Part shown: positions 53,972 to 62,498 of the stretch, piece after piece
How positions within the stretch are numbered: the stretch's first letter is position 1
How the letters are laid out: every line of letters starts with the position of its first letter
From: Verrucomicrobiota bacterium
GTDB lineage: Bacteria > Chlamydiota > Chlamydiia > Chlamydiales > Rhabdochlamydiaceae
Assembly: GCA_018240015.1 (NCBI GenBank)
Contig: JAFEGJ010000005.1
Coordinates: forward strand, 300,570-364,102
Length of the DNA stretch: 63,533 bases
Direction: 5' to 3'
Notes under the pieces: generated by a model
Told to the model about the DNA's origin: nothing
The model's input: only the letters and a program-made list of their open reading frames with translations
Databases searched by the model: none
Position numbers and translations under genes: made by a program

Positions 53972-54991
53972 ATGAAGTCAGGGTCAGATATCTATCATTT
54001 TTTTTCATTCGATTCCCAAAAAGTGCTTCAAGAGCTCGGGAAAAAGCGCACGCTCGACCTGCTGCGCCAAATGCTTCTCATCCGCAACTTTGAGATTAGG
54101 GCCGAGTCGGCCTATCTGCAAGGCAAAGTCGGTGGGTTTTTCCATTCCTACATGGGTCAGGAGGCGGTGCAGACAGCAGCAATTGCGGCGATCGGCAAAG
54201 ACAACTGGTGGATCACGTCCTACAGATGCCATGCGCTGGCACTCCTGCTCGGGGCGACTCCCAATGAACTGATGGCTGAGCTGTATGGACGCAGCACCGG
54301 CAACGCCAAGGGCCGCGGAGGCTCGATGCATTTTTATACCGACCGGCTGCTCGGGGGATTTGGGATTGTTGGAGGGCAGATTCCTGTGGCGACGGGAGCT
54401 GCTTTTACAGCCAAGTACAAAAAAACGGGAGAAGTGGCCGTTTGCTTCATGGGAGAAGGAGCTGTTGCTCAAGGAGCGTTTCATGAATCGCTCAATATGG
54501 CATCTCTCTGGGATCTTCCGTGCATCTATGTGATAGAGAATAACCAGTGGGGTATGGGAACGGCGGTGAGCCGGGCCATAGCTGTCCAGCCCATTGCTGA
54601 GAAAAAAGCCGAAGGATACGGCATGAAGGCTTATACGTTCGATGGCATGGACTTGCTCAGTTGCTTTGCTGGGTTTTCTCATGTCTATAGCGAAATGAAG
54701 AAGGACTCAAAGCCGGTTTTGATCGAAGTGGTCACGGAGCGATTCCGCGGTCACTCGATTTCCGATCCGGCTCTTTATCGCAGTAAGGAATCGCTCTCGG
54801 AGTGTATGCAGCGCGATCCGCTGATCATTTTGACAAAAAAACTCATCGCTCAGAATTGGCTTACCGACGAAGAATACCAAGCGATGGACAAAGAACTAAA
54901 AGATACCGTCGTTGCTTCCATGAAATACGCCGATGAGAGTCCTTGGCCCGATCCGATCACGCTCGAGGAGGATGTCTATGCCCCTCATTGA
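53972..54991 (+). CDS. pdhA: pyruvate dehydrogenase E1 component subunit alpha
   Basis: Thiamine-diphosphate-dependent decarboxylation of pyruvate, together with E1 beta. 339 residues from ATG 53972. ThDP-binding motif GEGAVAQGAFHESLNMASLWDLPCIYVIENN (GDG-x(n)-NN type), GGSMHFYTDRLLGG near residue 110, and the phosphorylation-loop-like RFRGHSISDPALYR. E1 is alpha2beta2, the type found in chlamydiae and mitochondria rather than the fused E. coli form. It overlaps pdhB by 14 bases. Confidence 0.96.
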   Translation: MKSGSDIYHFFSFDSQKVLQELGKKRTLDLLRQMLLIRNFEIRAESAYLQGKVGGFFHSYMGQEAVQTAAIAAIGKDNWWITSYRCHALALLLGATPNELMAELYGRSTGNAKGRGGSMHFYTDRLLGGFGIVGGQIPVATGAAFTAKYKKTGEVAVCFMGEGAVAQGAFHESLNMASLWDLPCIYVIENNQWGMGTAVSRAIAVQPIAEKKAEGYGMKAYTFDGMDLLSCFAGFSHVYSEMKKDSKPVLIEVVTERFRGHSISDPALYRSKESLSECMQRDPLIILTKKLIAQNWLTDEEYQAMDKELKDTVVASMKYADESPWPDPITLEEDVYAPH

Positions 54992-55961
54992 AATGCGCGA
55001 AGCGCTAAGGCAAGCTCTCGATGAAGAGATGACCCGCGATGAGCGCGTCTTCATCATGGGAGAGGAAGTCGCCGAATACAATGGCGCCTACAAAGTCACC
55101 AAAGGCATGCTCGATAAATGGGGCCCCAAAAGAGTCATCGACACCCCGATCGCCGAACTGGGATTTGCCGGGATAGGCATCGGCGCGGCGATGACCGGCC
55201 TTCGTCCCGTTGTCGAGTTCATGAGCTTTAACTTCTCCTTTGTCGGCTGCGATCAAATCATTTCCAACGCCGCTAAGATGTATTACATGTCGGGAAATCG
55301 GTTCTCTGTGCCGATCGTGTTCCGCGGCCCCAATGGCGCCGCTGCGCAAGTCTCTTCACAGCACTCGCACTGCGTCGAAGCGATGTATGCCAACCTTCCT
55401 GGCCTCATCATCATCGCTCCTAGCAATCCTTACGACGCGAAAGGCCTTCTCAAATCGGCCATCCGTAATAACAATCCTGTTCTCTTCCTTGAAAATGAGC
55501 TCTCCTATGGCGACAAAATGGAAATCCCCGAAGGGGAATATCTCGTTCCCATTGGAAAGGCGAGAGTTGTCACGGAAGGGGACCATATCACCCTCGTCGC
55601 GCACAGTCGCATGGTGAATGTCTGCAAGAAGGTAGTAGAAGAGATGGCACAGCGCGGCATCCGCGTTGAGCTTATCGATCTGCGCACCATCAAACCCCTC
55701 GACATTACCACCGTTGCCAACTCCGTGCGCAAAACCAATCACGTCGTTCTCGTCGAAGAAGGTCACATTTTCTCAGGGATCTGCGCCGAAGTCGGCTTTG
55801 AAATCATGCAGCATTGTTTTGATTTTCTCGATGCGCCCATTATGCGCGTTTGTCAGCGTGAGACGCCCATGCCCTACTCGGTCGCTTTAGAGCGCGAGAC
55901 GATGCCTACAATTAATCGCATAACCAACGCTATATTGGAGAGCCTATGCCTTTCACCTTAA
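54978..55961 (+). CDS. pdhB: pyruvate dehydrogenase E1 component subunit beta
   Basis: 327 residues from ATG 54978, six bases after GAGGAGG (54965-54971); ATG 54972 touches that site. The start PLIEMREALRQALDEEM, MGEEVAEYNGAYKVTKG (with the ThDP-activating Glu), VEFMSFNFSFVGCDQIISNAAKM and FLENELSYGD are characteristic. The C-terminal transketolase domain (GIRVELIDLRTIKPLD) is complete. It overlaps pdhA and pdhC. Confidence 0.96.
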   Translation: MPLIEMREALRQALDEEMTRDERVFIMGEEVAEYNGAYKVTKGMLDKWGPKRVIDTPIAELGFAGIGIGAAMTGLRPVVEFMSFNFSFVGCDQIISNAAKMYYMSGNRFSVPIVFRGPNGAAAQVSSQHSHCVEAMYANLPGLIIIAPSNPYDAKGLLKSAIRNNNPVLFLENELSYGDKMEIPEGEYLVPIGKARVVTEGDHITLVAHSRMVNVCKKVVEEMAQRGIRVELIDLRTIKPLDITTVANSVRKTNHVVLVEEGHIFSGICAEVGFEIMQHCFDFLDAPIMRVCQRETPMPYSVALERETMPTINRITNAILESLCLSP

Positions 55962-57259
55962 CCATGCCCAAATTATCTCCCACCATGGAAGGGGGAACTA
56001 TCGTTAAATGGCGCGTCAAAGAAGGAGATCTTGTCAAAGCTGGCGATGTGCTCTTTGAAGTCTCTACGGACAAAGCCACCGTTGAGCACGCTGCTCTCGA
56101 TGGCGGCTACCTGCGCAAAATCCTCGTGAAAGAAGGCGGCGAAGCCGTCATCAATCAGCCGGTTGCCATCTTCACAGAAAAGAAAGAAGAAAGCATCGAA
56201 GGATATGTTCCCGAAGGCGTCCAAACCACCCCTGTGCCAACTATAGCCGCCGCAGCCCCCAAAAAAGAGGAGACAGCCCCTATGCCCGCACCCAAAAAGC
56301 CCTCTGCTGAACTCTCGCAGCCTGCATTTGCGCCTGAAGCCCCGCTCTCAAACTACGAGTTCCCCGCTCCCACTACTCCGTTTCAAGGCCGCATCGCTGC
56401 GACGCCCCTTGCGCGCAAACTCGCCAAAGAAAAAGGGATCGATATTTCTACCGTTAAAGGATCAGGTCCGGGCCACCGTGTGACGAGCCATGATCTTGAC
56501 CTTGGTCAGCCCGACCTTCCCGTCACGTTTGGACGTGAGGAAAAACCCACGATGGCTCCCGGGACATTTGAAGAAGAGGCGATGACTCCGATGCGCAAAG
56601 TGATCGCGCAGCGCCTGCAAGCGTCAAAGACATTTGTTCCGCACTTCTATGTCAGTCTGCAAATCCGTGCGGATCGCCTCCATGACGCGCGCGAGCAACT
56701 CAAAAACAGCGGCCACAAAGTCACCATCAACGATTTCATCATCCGCGCAACCGCTTTAGCACTGAGAGAGCATCCCCACGTCAACAGCGGATTTGATTCC
56801 TCTAAACAGGCTCTCATTCGCTTTAAAACGATCGATATTGCTCTTGCCGTTAACATTCCTGATGGTCTCATCACGCCCATCATCCGCCATGCCGATTTCA
56901 AAAACCTCGGTCAAATTTCCGTCGAAAGCAAAGCGCTCGCGGAAAAAGCAAGAAATAACAAGCTCGACAGAAGTGAATACATGGGAGGCTCCTTCACCAT
57001 TTCTAATATGGGAATGCTCGGTATCACTGAGTTTGTTGCCGTGATCAACCCGCCCCAAGCGGCGATTCTCGCAGTGGGTTCTATCGAAGATCGCCCCGTC
57101 GTCGAAACCATTGCCGATGAAGGCCGCGTCGTAGTAGCCGGAAAAACGATGCAACTAACTCTGTCGGGCGACCACCGGGTCATCGATGGAGCTGAAGGAG
57201 CACGGTTCCTCAAGACGCTGCAGAAATTCTTAGAAAATCCTGCGATGCTTTTAATTTAG
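55946..57259 (+). CDS. pdhC: pyruvate dehydrogenase E2 (dihydrolipoamide acetyltransferase)
   Basis: 437 residues: one lipoyl domain (1-80, K43 in VSTDKATVEH), a Pro/Ala linker, a peripheral subunit-binding domain near 150-185 (AATPLARKLAKEKGIDISTV), and the acetyltransferase domain with the active-site GDHRVIDGAEGARFL near the end. No E3 gene follows. The last 49 bases before the stop (57209-57257) are repeated behind the neighbouring AAA gene, so the 3' end has been an insertion point without damage to the protein. Confidence 0.96.
   Translation: MPFTLTMPKLSPTMEGGTIVKWRVKEGDLVKAGDVLFEVSTDKATVEHAALDGGYLRKILVKEGGEAVINQPVAIFTEKKEESIEGYVPEGVQTTPVPTIAAAAPKKEETAPMPAPKKPSAELSQPAFAPEAPLSNYEFPAPTTPFQGRIAATPLARKLAKEKGIDISTVKGSGPGHRVTSHDLDLGQPDLPVTFGREEKPTMAPGTFEEEAMTPMRKVIAQRLQASKTFVPHFYVSLQIRADRLHDAREQLKNSGHKVTINDFIIRATALALREHPHVNSGFDSSKQALIRFKTIDIALAVNIPDGLITPIIRHADFKNLGQISVESKALAEKARNNKLDRSEYMGGSFTISNMGMLGITEFVAVINPPQAAILAVGSIEDRPVVETIADEGRVVVAGKTMQLTLSGDHRVIDGAEGARFLKTLQKFLENPAMLLI
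57209..57257 (+). repeat. 49-bp direct repeat, copy 1 (pdhC 3' end)
   Basis: Begins CTCAAGACGCTGCAG and ends GCGATGCTTTTAATTT. It matches 58488-58536 in 47 of 49 positions and lies inside pdhC, up to the first base of its stop codon. Confidence 0.9.
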
Positions 57260-58408
57260 TTCTGTACAATTTTCGGGGGTAACTAGTTGAAAGTTCCCCA
57301 CTTTTTGGGTCTGAGTTCCATTGTAGATAACCCCGCCCCCTTTAGCTCGCTTTGGTACTTGTTCATGGAAATATTGAAGACCTTCCAAAAAAGCGGGAGT
57401 AAATGTTCGGCTGCTTTTGATTTCGATGGGTAAAAGTTGACTTCCTTGTTGAATCAATAAATCAACTTCTTTTCCTGCCACATCGCGGTAGAAATAAAAG
57501 AGCGGATCTTTTGCTTGATTATAGTAAGATTTCATGAGTTCGACTATGACCCAATTCTCGAACAAATTACCATAAAGAGAGTCTTTTGTTAATTGGTCTA
57601 CCGTATTAATACCTAACAAATAACAAGCAAGACCTGTATCTGCAAAATAAAGCTTCGGAGACTTGATGAGTCTTTTGCCAAAATTCTCAAAAAAAGGCTC
57701 CAATCGAATCAAAACATATGTCGCTTCTAATACTGCAATCCATTCTTTTATTGTGACAGCTGCAACACCCACATCAGATGCTAAACTTGCATAATTGATT
57801 AATTGTCCGACTCTACTAGCTGTAAGTTTGATGAATCGTTCAAACAAAAGAATATCTTTCACTTGTAAAATTTGTCGCACATCACGCTCGACGTAGGTTT
57901 GAAAATAGCTACTATAAGCATTGGATAGGGGAAGATTTTCTTTATAAATTTTTGGATATCCTCCTTTTAGGAGAATTTCATCAAGAGAATCGAATATTTT
58001 GGCATGGCGGATTTCTTGTAAGCTGAGAGGTAAAAGTCGTAGAAGTGAAGTTCTTCCTGCTAAAGATTGGGAAACGGCGGAATGTAATTCGGCTTGATGA
58101 CTGCCGGTTAGGATATACATTCCATTTTCTCCTATTTCATCTACCCTAACTTGGATATAGGAAAGAAGGTGAGGGGTGCGTTGTATTTCATCTAAAATAG
58201 CCCCTTTAGGATAGGCTTGCATAAAGCTTTTAGGGTCTATTGTTGCTAAAGATCTGTTTTCGGCGTCTTCCATATTTACGTAGGGCTTGTGTGGAAAGGC
58301 CGATTTTACGAGAGTAGTTTTTCCCGATTGACGAGGACCCAATACAGTAACTACCGGGTACTTTTTCGCAAGTTCTTGAAGATAAGGGGCTAAAGTTCGT
58401 TTATACAT
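57251..58408 (-). CDS. AAA ATPase with C-terminal DUF4143
   Basis: 385 residues. Walker A LGPRQSGKTTLVK near 22-34, Walker B GAILDEIQRTP, sensor ILTGSHQ, then DUF4143 (about 215-350) with the EIKSS motif and FYRDVAGKEVDLLI, which resembles a PD-(D/E)xK nuclease-like fold. The family is widespread, often horizontally mobile, and of unknown physiological role. The gene is flanked by 49-bp direct repeats and preceded by two 14-bp repeats. Its stop codon overlaps the pdhC end on the opposite strand by 9 bases. AT-rich compared with pdhC. Confidence 0.88.
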   Translation of the reverse strand: MYKRTLAPYLQELAKKYPVVTVLGPRQSGKTTLVKSAFPHKPYVNMEDAENRSLATIDPKSFMQAYPKGAILDEIQRTPHLLSYIQVRVDEIGENGMYILTGSHQAELHSAVSQSLAGRTSLLRLLPLSLQEIRHAKIFDSLDEILLKGGYPKIYKENLPLSNAYSSYFQTYVERDVRQILQVKDILLFERFIKLTASRVGQLINYASLASDVGVAAVTIKEWIAVLEATYVLIRLEPFFENFGKRLIKSPKLYFADTGLACYLLGINTVDQLTKDSLYGNLFENWVIVELMKSYYNQAKDPLFYFYRDVAGKEVDLLIQQGSQLLPIEIKSSRTFTPAFLEGLQYFHEQVPKRAKGGGVIYNGTQTQKVGNFQLVTPENCTELN

Positions 58409-58415
58409 ATACCTT

Positions 58416-58451
58416 AGATAATCTGAGGTTGAACTTTAGATTATCTGAGGT
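58416..58451 (-). promoter_or_regulatory. twin operator-like repeats upstream of the AAA/DUF4143 gene
   Basis: AGATAATCTGAGGT (58416-58429) and AGATTATCTGAGGT (58438-58451), 22 bp apart, i.e. about two helix turns on one face. Each AGATWATCT is itself palindromic. They end 7 bases before the start codon, so a protein bound there would block translation initiation DNA or the promoter. Confidence 0.5.
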
Positions 58452-58487
58452 GCAGATTAATTGCAAGTCCCATAGAGCATTAACTTT

Positions 58488-58536
58488 CTCAAGACGCAGC
58501 AGAAATTCTTAGAAAATCCCGCGATGCTTTTAATTT
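58488..58536 (+). repeat. 49-bp direct repeat, copy 2
   Basis: Copy of the pdhC 3' end (57209-57257) with two substitutions. Read in the pdhC frame it again ends in Leu-Leu-Ile and a stop (TGA instead of TAG). Together the two copies bracket the AAA/DUF4143 gene. Confidence 0.9.
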
Positions 58537-58561
58537 GATAATTTTGGACTATTGCCCAAAA

Positions 58562-59653
58562 TTAGGCTCTCGCACGTCGCCAAACTTTCCATAACCCTGC
58601 AAAGAGAAAGCTCACAATTATGCCTAATCCTAACTTCCCAAAGAATCGTGAAATAGATCTGGGTTGAGATGCAGGTTCAGATTTAGGAGAGGAGTGAGGA
58701 GAGGGCCAGGAAATTGTAGGGTATGGGCACTGAACAATTCCGCTTTGATTTATTTGGAGCTGTTTCCTATCGACAGCATTTATGAATGTCATGCGATTTC
58801 GATATTCCTGGGGGATCTTGAATTGCATGCCCGGCGAAATTATAATAGAAATATTATAGCAATTTTTCCAAAAATCTTCTGTTAATTGAACAGGTTGCGT
58901 TGGAGTCCCCACATACGCAATATCGATATTTTTCAGATTGGCCAGACCATTAAAGCAACCCATTTTGCTTATGGGATTTCCTCTAAGGCTGAGATGTTCG
59001 ACGCTCATTAAGTTATCTGGAGGCTCTTTCCAATTGTTATAGCTGACATTTAAGCTATTCAAATTTTCAGATAACTTAATCGCATTGAATTTTTTCAAAT
59101 CAATTTTGTTGTAACCAAGATCCAAAGTTACAAGATTTGTAAATGAGTCGATCTCTGGAACTTCTGACAAATCGCAAGCGCGTAAACTCAAATCAGCATT
59201 GGCCTTGTCAGGAATGGAACTCTTAAATTTATCAATAGTTCCGTCCGCACCATTTTGGAGTTTCACGAAACCTTTATCTCGAAAAAAATGATAGATGTCG
59301 GTGGGAGTAGCACTTGTGTCGAGTTGGTAATCTGTTAATGCTACTTTGTCTTCAAATGTATATTTGAGTCTTCCAAAGGCTAGGTTGGTTGCTTGCACCT
59401 CTAATATTCTTTCTGTTGAAGGGGCGGGGCCATCCTTGTACTGTTTGTATATGGAAGCGTTCCACTCCTTTGCTTTTAAAAAAACGCGGTGTACAACCTC
59501 GGAGACAATGGTGAATTTCCGGTCTTCGTTAGATAGCAAATCTGTTTTGACTTCTTGAACGACAGGAGCCAAATCCGGCTGCTTCTCGAAGAATGTTAAA
59601 TATTCTTGGACCTGGCTACGACTCAAAGTTCTGATCGGATTTGCATTTTCCAT
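58562..59653 (-). CDS. leucine-rich-repeat protein with C-terminal membrane anchor
   Basis: 363 residues. The N-terminal 130 are helical without a known domain; LRR units follow at about 150-260 (ADLSLRACDLSEVPEIDSFTNLVTLDLGYNKIDL in pieces, ENLNSLNVSYNNWKEPPDNLMSVEHLSLRGNPI in pieces). After a Pro/Ser linker (WPSPHSSPKSEP) one hydrophobic helix (GLGIIVSFLFAGLWKVW, about 340-357) ends in RRARA. No signal peptide, so it is a tail-anchored layout with the LRRs facing the cytosol of producer or host. AAAGGAG precedes the ATG. Confidence 0.8.
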   Translation of the reverse strand: MENANPIRTLSRSQVQEYLTFFEKQPDLAPVVQEVKTDLLSNEDRKFTIVSEVVHRVFLKAKEWNASIYKQYKDGPAPSTERILEVQATNLAFGRLKYTFEDKVALTDYQLDTSATPTDIYHFFRDKGFVKLQNGADGTIDKFKSSIPDKANADLSLRACDLSEVPEIDSFTNLVTLDLGYNKIDLKKFNAIKLSENLNSLNVSYNNWKEPPDNLMSVEHLSLRGNPISKMGCFNGLANLKNIDIAYVGTPTQPVQLTEDFWKNCYNISIIISPGMQFKIPQEYRNRMTFINAVDRKQLQINQSGIVQCPYPTISWPSPHSSPKSEPASQPRSISRFFGKLGLGIIVSFLFAGLWKVWRRARA

Positions 59654-59861
59654 AGGATTCTCCTTTAATGACTTAAGATTTAAAAAGAGTAAAACAAAGT
59701 TCGTTTAATTGCCAAGAATTTATGCTGCTCTTAAGGAATCTCGGCTCTCTACGAGGGCAATGAAAAGGCCGCGTCATTGATGGGGCTGAAGATAGTCTTC
59801 CGATTTACAAGAAAGGATTTTAGAGATAGACTCTCCCTAAATTTTACGCGCGAGGGAGATC

Positions 59862-61424
59862 ATGCATTACTCTACACAACTCAAAGCAGCCGGAGCGGAG
59901 TTTTTTCCGTTTTTTAAATTGGCCTACCATACGGGAGAACCCCCGTTTCCAGATCCTATTCTGAATCTTTTTTCTCTGTGTGTCACGACCCTTCCTAAAG
60001 TAACCATTGCCCACCAGGTCATGAATCGATTCGCTGCAGCCAAGGGATGGGCGCAGACTCCGATGAGCACTCTTGCCATCCCCAAAACGACATGGGCCGT
60101 TTCTTACTGGGCGGTTGGACTCTCTCTTTTAGTGATGGGTGCTTCTGTAGTCGAGAATAAAGAGAACCCCTGGAGCAATAGGAATGTTACTAAGCTGCTC
60201 GATGCTTTAGGAATAGTCTCCGATGGAATTTCAGTGGTGGCAGCAGTTGGACTACTTTCGGTAGGACAGGTATTTGCGGGCACTATGATTATCGGTCTCG
60301 TTGCTCTTCAATTAGCGGAGCGGTACCACTACATTTCACCAAAGACGAGTTTTATAGCGGGATGTGCTGGATACTTTAGCGGCATAATTGCCGCGCAAGC
60401 GCTTGCACAAAAAGCTTTTTATCTTGGCCTTGGATTGGCGCATGTTGGGATGTGGTTGTACGGTACACGCCAAGATACTAATGCCGTTCAATGCACTGAA
60501 GCTACAAAGAAACAAGCGTCTCATGAGGAGCATTGGAAGAGGATCTTTGATAGATACTTACAGGATATTTTATTTTTAGGGGTTCACCATCCTCAGATAA
60601 CTAAAGATCAGTATACTATGGCTGTCTGTGCTTATAACCAAGGACAATATGACTGGGCGAGATCCCTCTTCTTAGAGATAAAAGAGCGAAGCGAAGCAGA
60701 GGGAGCTTCAAAAAATCAAATAGATGGCTACTCTGCATATATGGCTTTTTGTTTAATTTCCGAGGGGGTAGCAGCTCTACATGAGAGTAAGTACCCGGAG
60801 GCCAAGCCGTTGCTGATACAAGCACGAGACGAACTTGGAAAAATTGCTGACTATAACGTTGAGAAAGGTGGCATCGAATATTATCTTGGTCGAATTCATA
60901 TGGAACAGAAAGAATACCCTTTAGCCCAGAGTAACTATTCTAAAGCGATAAATTATTTTAAAGTAGATGGAACAATAAATTCATGGAGCCAGAGTCGGCA
61001 TGAACACTTTTATTGGGCTTACATCGCCTTGGCAAAAGCGTTTTGGTTGCAAAAAGAATACAGCCAAGGCCTTGAAATTTGTGAGAAAGCTGAAAATTTT
61101 CCAGAACTAGCGCAAACTTCCGAGCAGCAGGTGAATATGCGTCTTGTAAAGGCTCTCTGCTATTTGGGACTGAAAGAAAAGGTGAAGGCAGAGGAATCCT
61201 ACAATCTGGCATTCCAAGTTGCACATTACGGTTCCGTTTCTGAGAGTAGATCAATCTTTGTGATGTTTGAGTTCTTGAAAGAAATAGAAAGCAAAGACAA
61301 GAGCCGATATGAAGAGCTTCAAAAACGAGCTCAAACATGTAAATCTAATTGGCGGACTTCTGAAAAAGACCATCTAATGGATGGTGTTTTAAAGCAGCTG
61401 GGTGAAAAAATTGCTGAGTTATAG
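59862..61424 (+). CDS. membrane protein with C-terminal TPR-like region
   Basis: 520 residues. Residues about 80-200 hold several hydrophobic helices (WAVSYWAVGLSLLVMG, GISVVAAVGLLSVGQVFAGTMIIGLVALQL in pieces, FYLGLGLAHVGMWLYG), rich in Gly and Ala. The C-terminal 300 residues have TPR-like helix pairs: YTMAVCAYNQGQYDWARSLF, GGIEYYLGRIHMEQKEYPLAQSNYSKAINYF in pieces, YIALAKAFWLQKEYSQGLEICEKA. The ATG has GAGGGAGA upstream. A role at the inclusion membrane is only a suggestion. Confidence 0.75.
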   Translation: MHYSTQLKAAGAEFFPFFKLAYHTGEPPFPDPILNLFSLCVTTLPKVTIAHQVMNRFAAAKGWAQTPMSTLAIPKTTWAVSYWAVGLSLLVMGASVVENKENPWSNRNVTKLLDALGIVSDGISVVAAVGLLSVGQVFAGTMIIGLVALQLAERYHYISPKTSFIAGCAGYFSGIIAAQALAQKAFYLGLGLAHVGMWLYGTRQDTNAVQCTEATKKQASHEEHWKRIFDRYLQDILFLGVHHPQITKDQYTMAVCAYNQGQYDWARSLFLEIKERSEAEGASKNQIDGYSAYMAFCLISEGVAALHESKYPEAKPLLIQARDELGKIADYNVEKGGIEYYLGRIHMEQKEYPLAQSNYSKAINYFKVDGTINSWSQSRHEHFYWAYIALAKAFWLQKEYSQGLEICEKAENFPELAQTSEQQVNMRLVKALCYLGLKEKVKAEESYNLAFQVAHYGSVSESRSIFVMFEFLKEIESKDKSRYEELQKRAQTCKSNWRTSEKDHLMDGVLKQLGEKIAEL

Positions 61425-62399
61425 CCATCGTTTTCGCTGGAAGAGCATGATAGCCAGAATCAAAATGACGGAGATGAAACCGACGATGTAAAAGAAGGCG
61501 TCTTTATAGGTCGTGAACGGGATCTGGACGTTCATACCATAGAGGGAGGCGATCATCGTCGGAATGCTGAACAAGATGGTCAGGGCGGTTAGAAGTTTAA
61601 TTGTCTTACTTACATTGTTCGTGAAGATGATTTGATAGGAGTCACGCAGCGAACGGATACTCTTCACACTGATGCTGCAGAGGTCTTCTGATTGTTTGAC
61701 GGCATTGAGGAGGTCGAGGAGAAGATCTTGGTCTTTCTCATAGAGACTTGTATAACGGCCGGATGTGATCGCTTCGAGGACGTTGCGCAGGGGAATGAGC
61801 GCCGAGTGGTACTGGTTGAGCACTTCTTCGTTTTTGGTCAGAGCTGTGATGTCTTCACTCTCTACGGTAATCATCTCTTTTTCTTGGCGCAGAACATTAT
61901 TTCTTACACGGCGGATATGCGCGGTAAATTCCTGCGTGATGCGCATGAGAAGAGCGATGAGGAGTTTGGATTTTTGGATCGTGGAGAGTTTGCTTTTTTG
62001 ATGCAGAAAATGGCGAACGAGATGGCTGCGCTGGGGAGAGATGGTGATCGTATAGTTGGGGGAGAGGATGATCGTGAGAGTGGAGGTGTAAAGGCCCAGT
62101 TCTTGTTCGGTCGGGTGGCGTGTGAAGATGAGAACGTTATTTTGGACACGCTCGATGCGGGGAACTTCGTATTTATCGAGAGCGTCTTGTAGGTCGGTAT
62201 AATCGAGGTTAAGAAGCTGGGCGATGGCAGCGATGTCTTCAGGAGTGCCTTCGTCGACGTGTATCCAGCATCCTTCGCGCAGGTCTTGCAAAACTTGGAA
62301 TTCCTCGTCGCGCGCGGTCTTAAAATAGATCTGTAGCATTCTTATGCCTATGGCAGAGGCAAGGCTTTCCTGGCAAGATCTGAGTTGTAACACCTTCAT
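61419..62399 (-). CDS. corA: CorA-family magnesium transporter
   Basis: 326 residues (306 if the start is the ATG at 62339, giving MLQIYFKTARDEEF; no clear ribosome-binding site decides). A cytosolic funnel domain with a long helix (about 130-270), then two C-terminal membrane helices with the selectivity motif YGMN in SLYGMNVQIPF and a final IVGFISVILILAIMLF followed by QRKRW. Mg2+ or other divalent metal uptake as a pentamer. It converges on the TPR gene with a 6-base overlap. Confidence 0.9.
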   Translation of the reverse strand: MKVLQLRSCQESLASAIGIRMLQIYFKTARDEEFQVLQDLREGCWIHVDEGTPEDIAAIAQLLNLDYTDLQDALDKYEVPRIERVQNNVLIFTRHPTEQELGLYTSTLTIILSPNYTITISPQRSHLVRHFLHQKSKLSTIQKSKLLIALLMRITQEFTAHIRRVRNNVLRQEKEMITVESEDITALTKNEEVLNQYHSALIPLRNVLEAITSGRYTSLYEKDQDLLLDLLNAVKQSEDLCSISVKSIRSLRDSYQIIFTNNVSKTIKLLTALTILFSIPTMIASLYGMNVQIPFTTYKDAFFYIVGFISVILILAIMLFQRKRWL

Positions 62400-62498
62400 T
62401 CTAAGCCTGTTGCTTAAAAGGCAAAAAATTATTTTATTTTGATGTAGAAAAATAATTTGAACTTTTGTACTTTGAAATTAGATTAACGGGAGGAACCT

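Noticed and set aside
57258..58536. Site-specific integrase for the DUF4143 cassette
   Set aside because: The only gene in the cassette is the AAA/DUF4143 protein; no recombinase motif is present.
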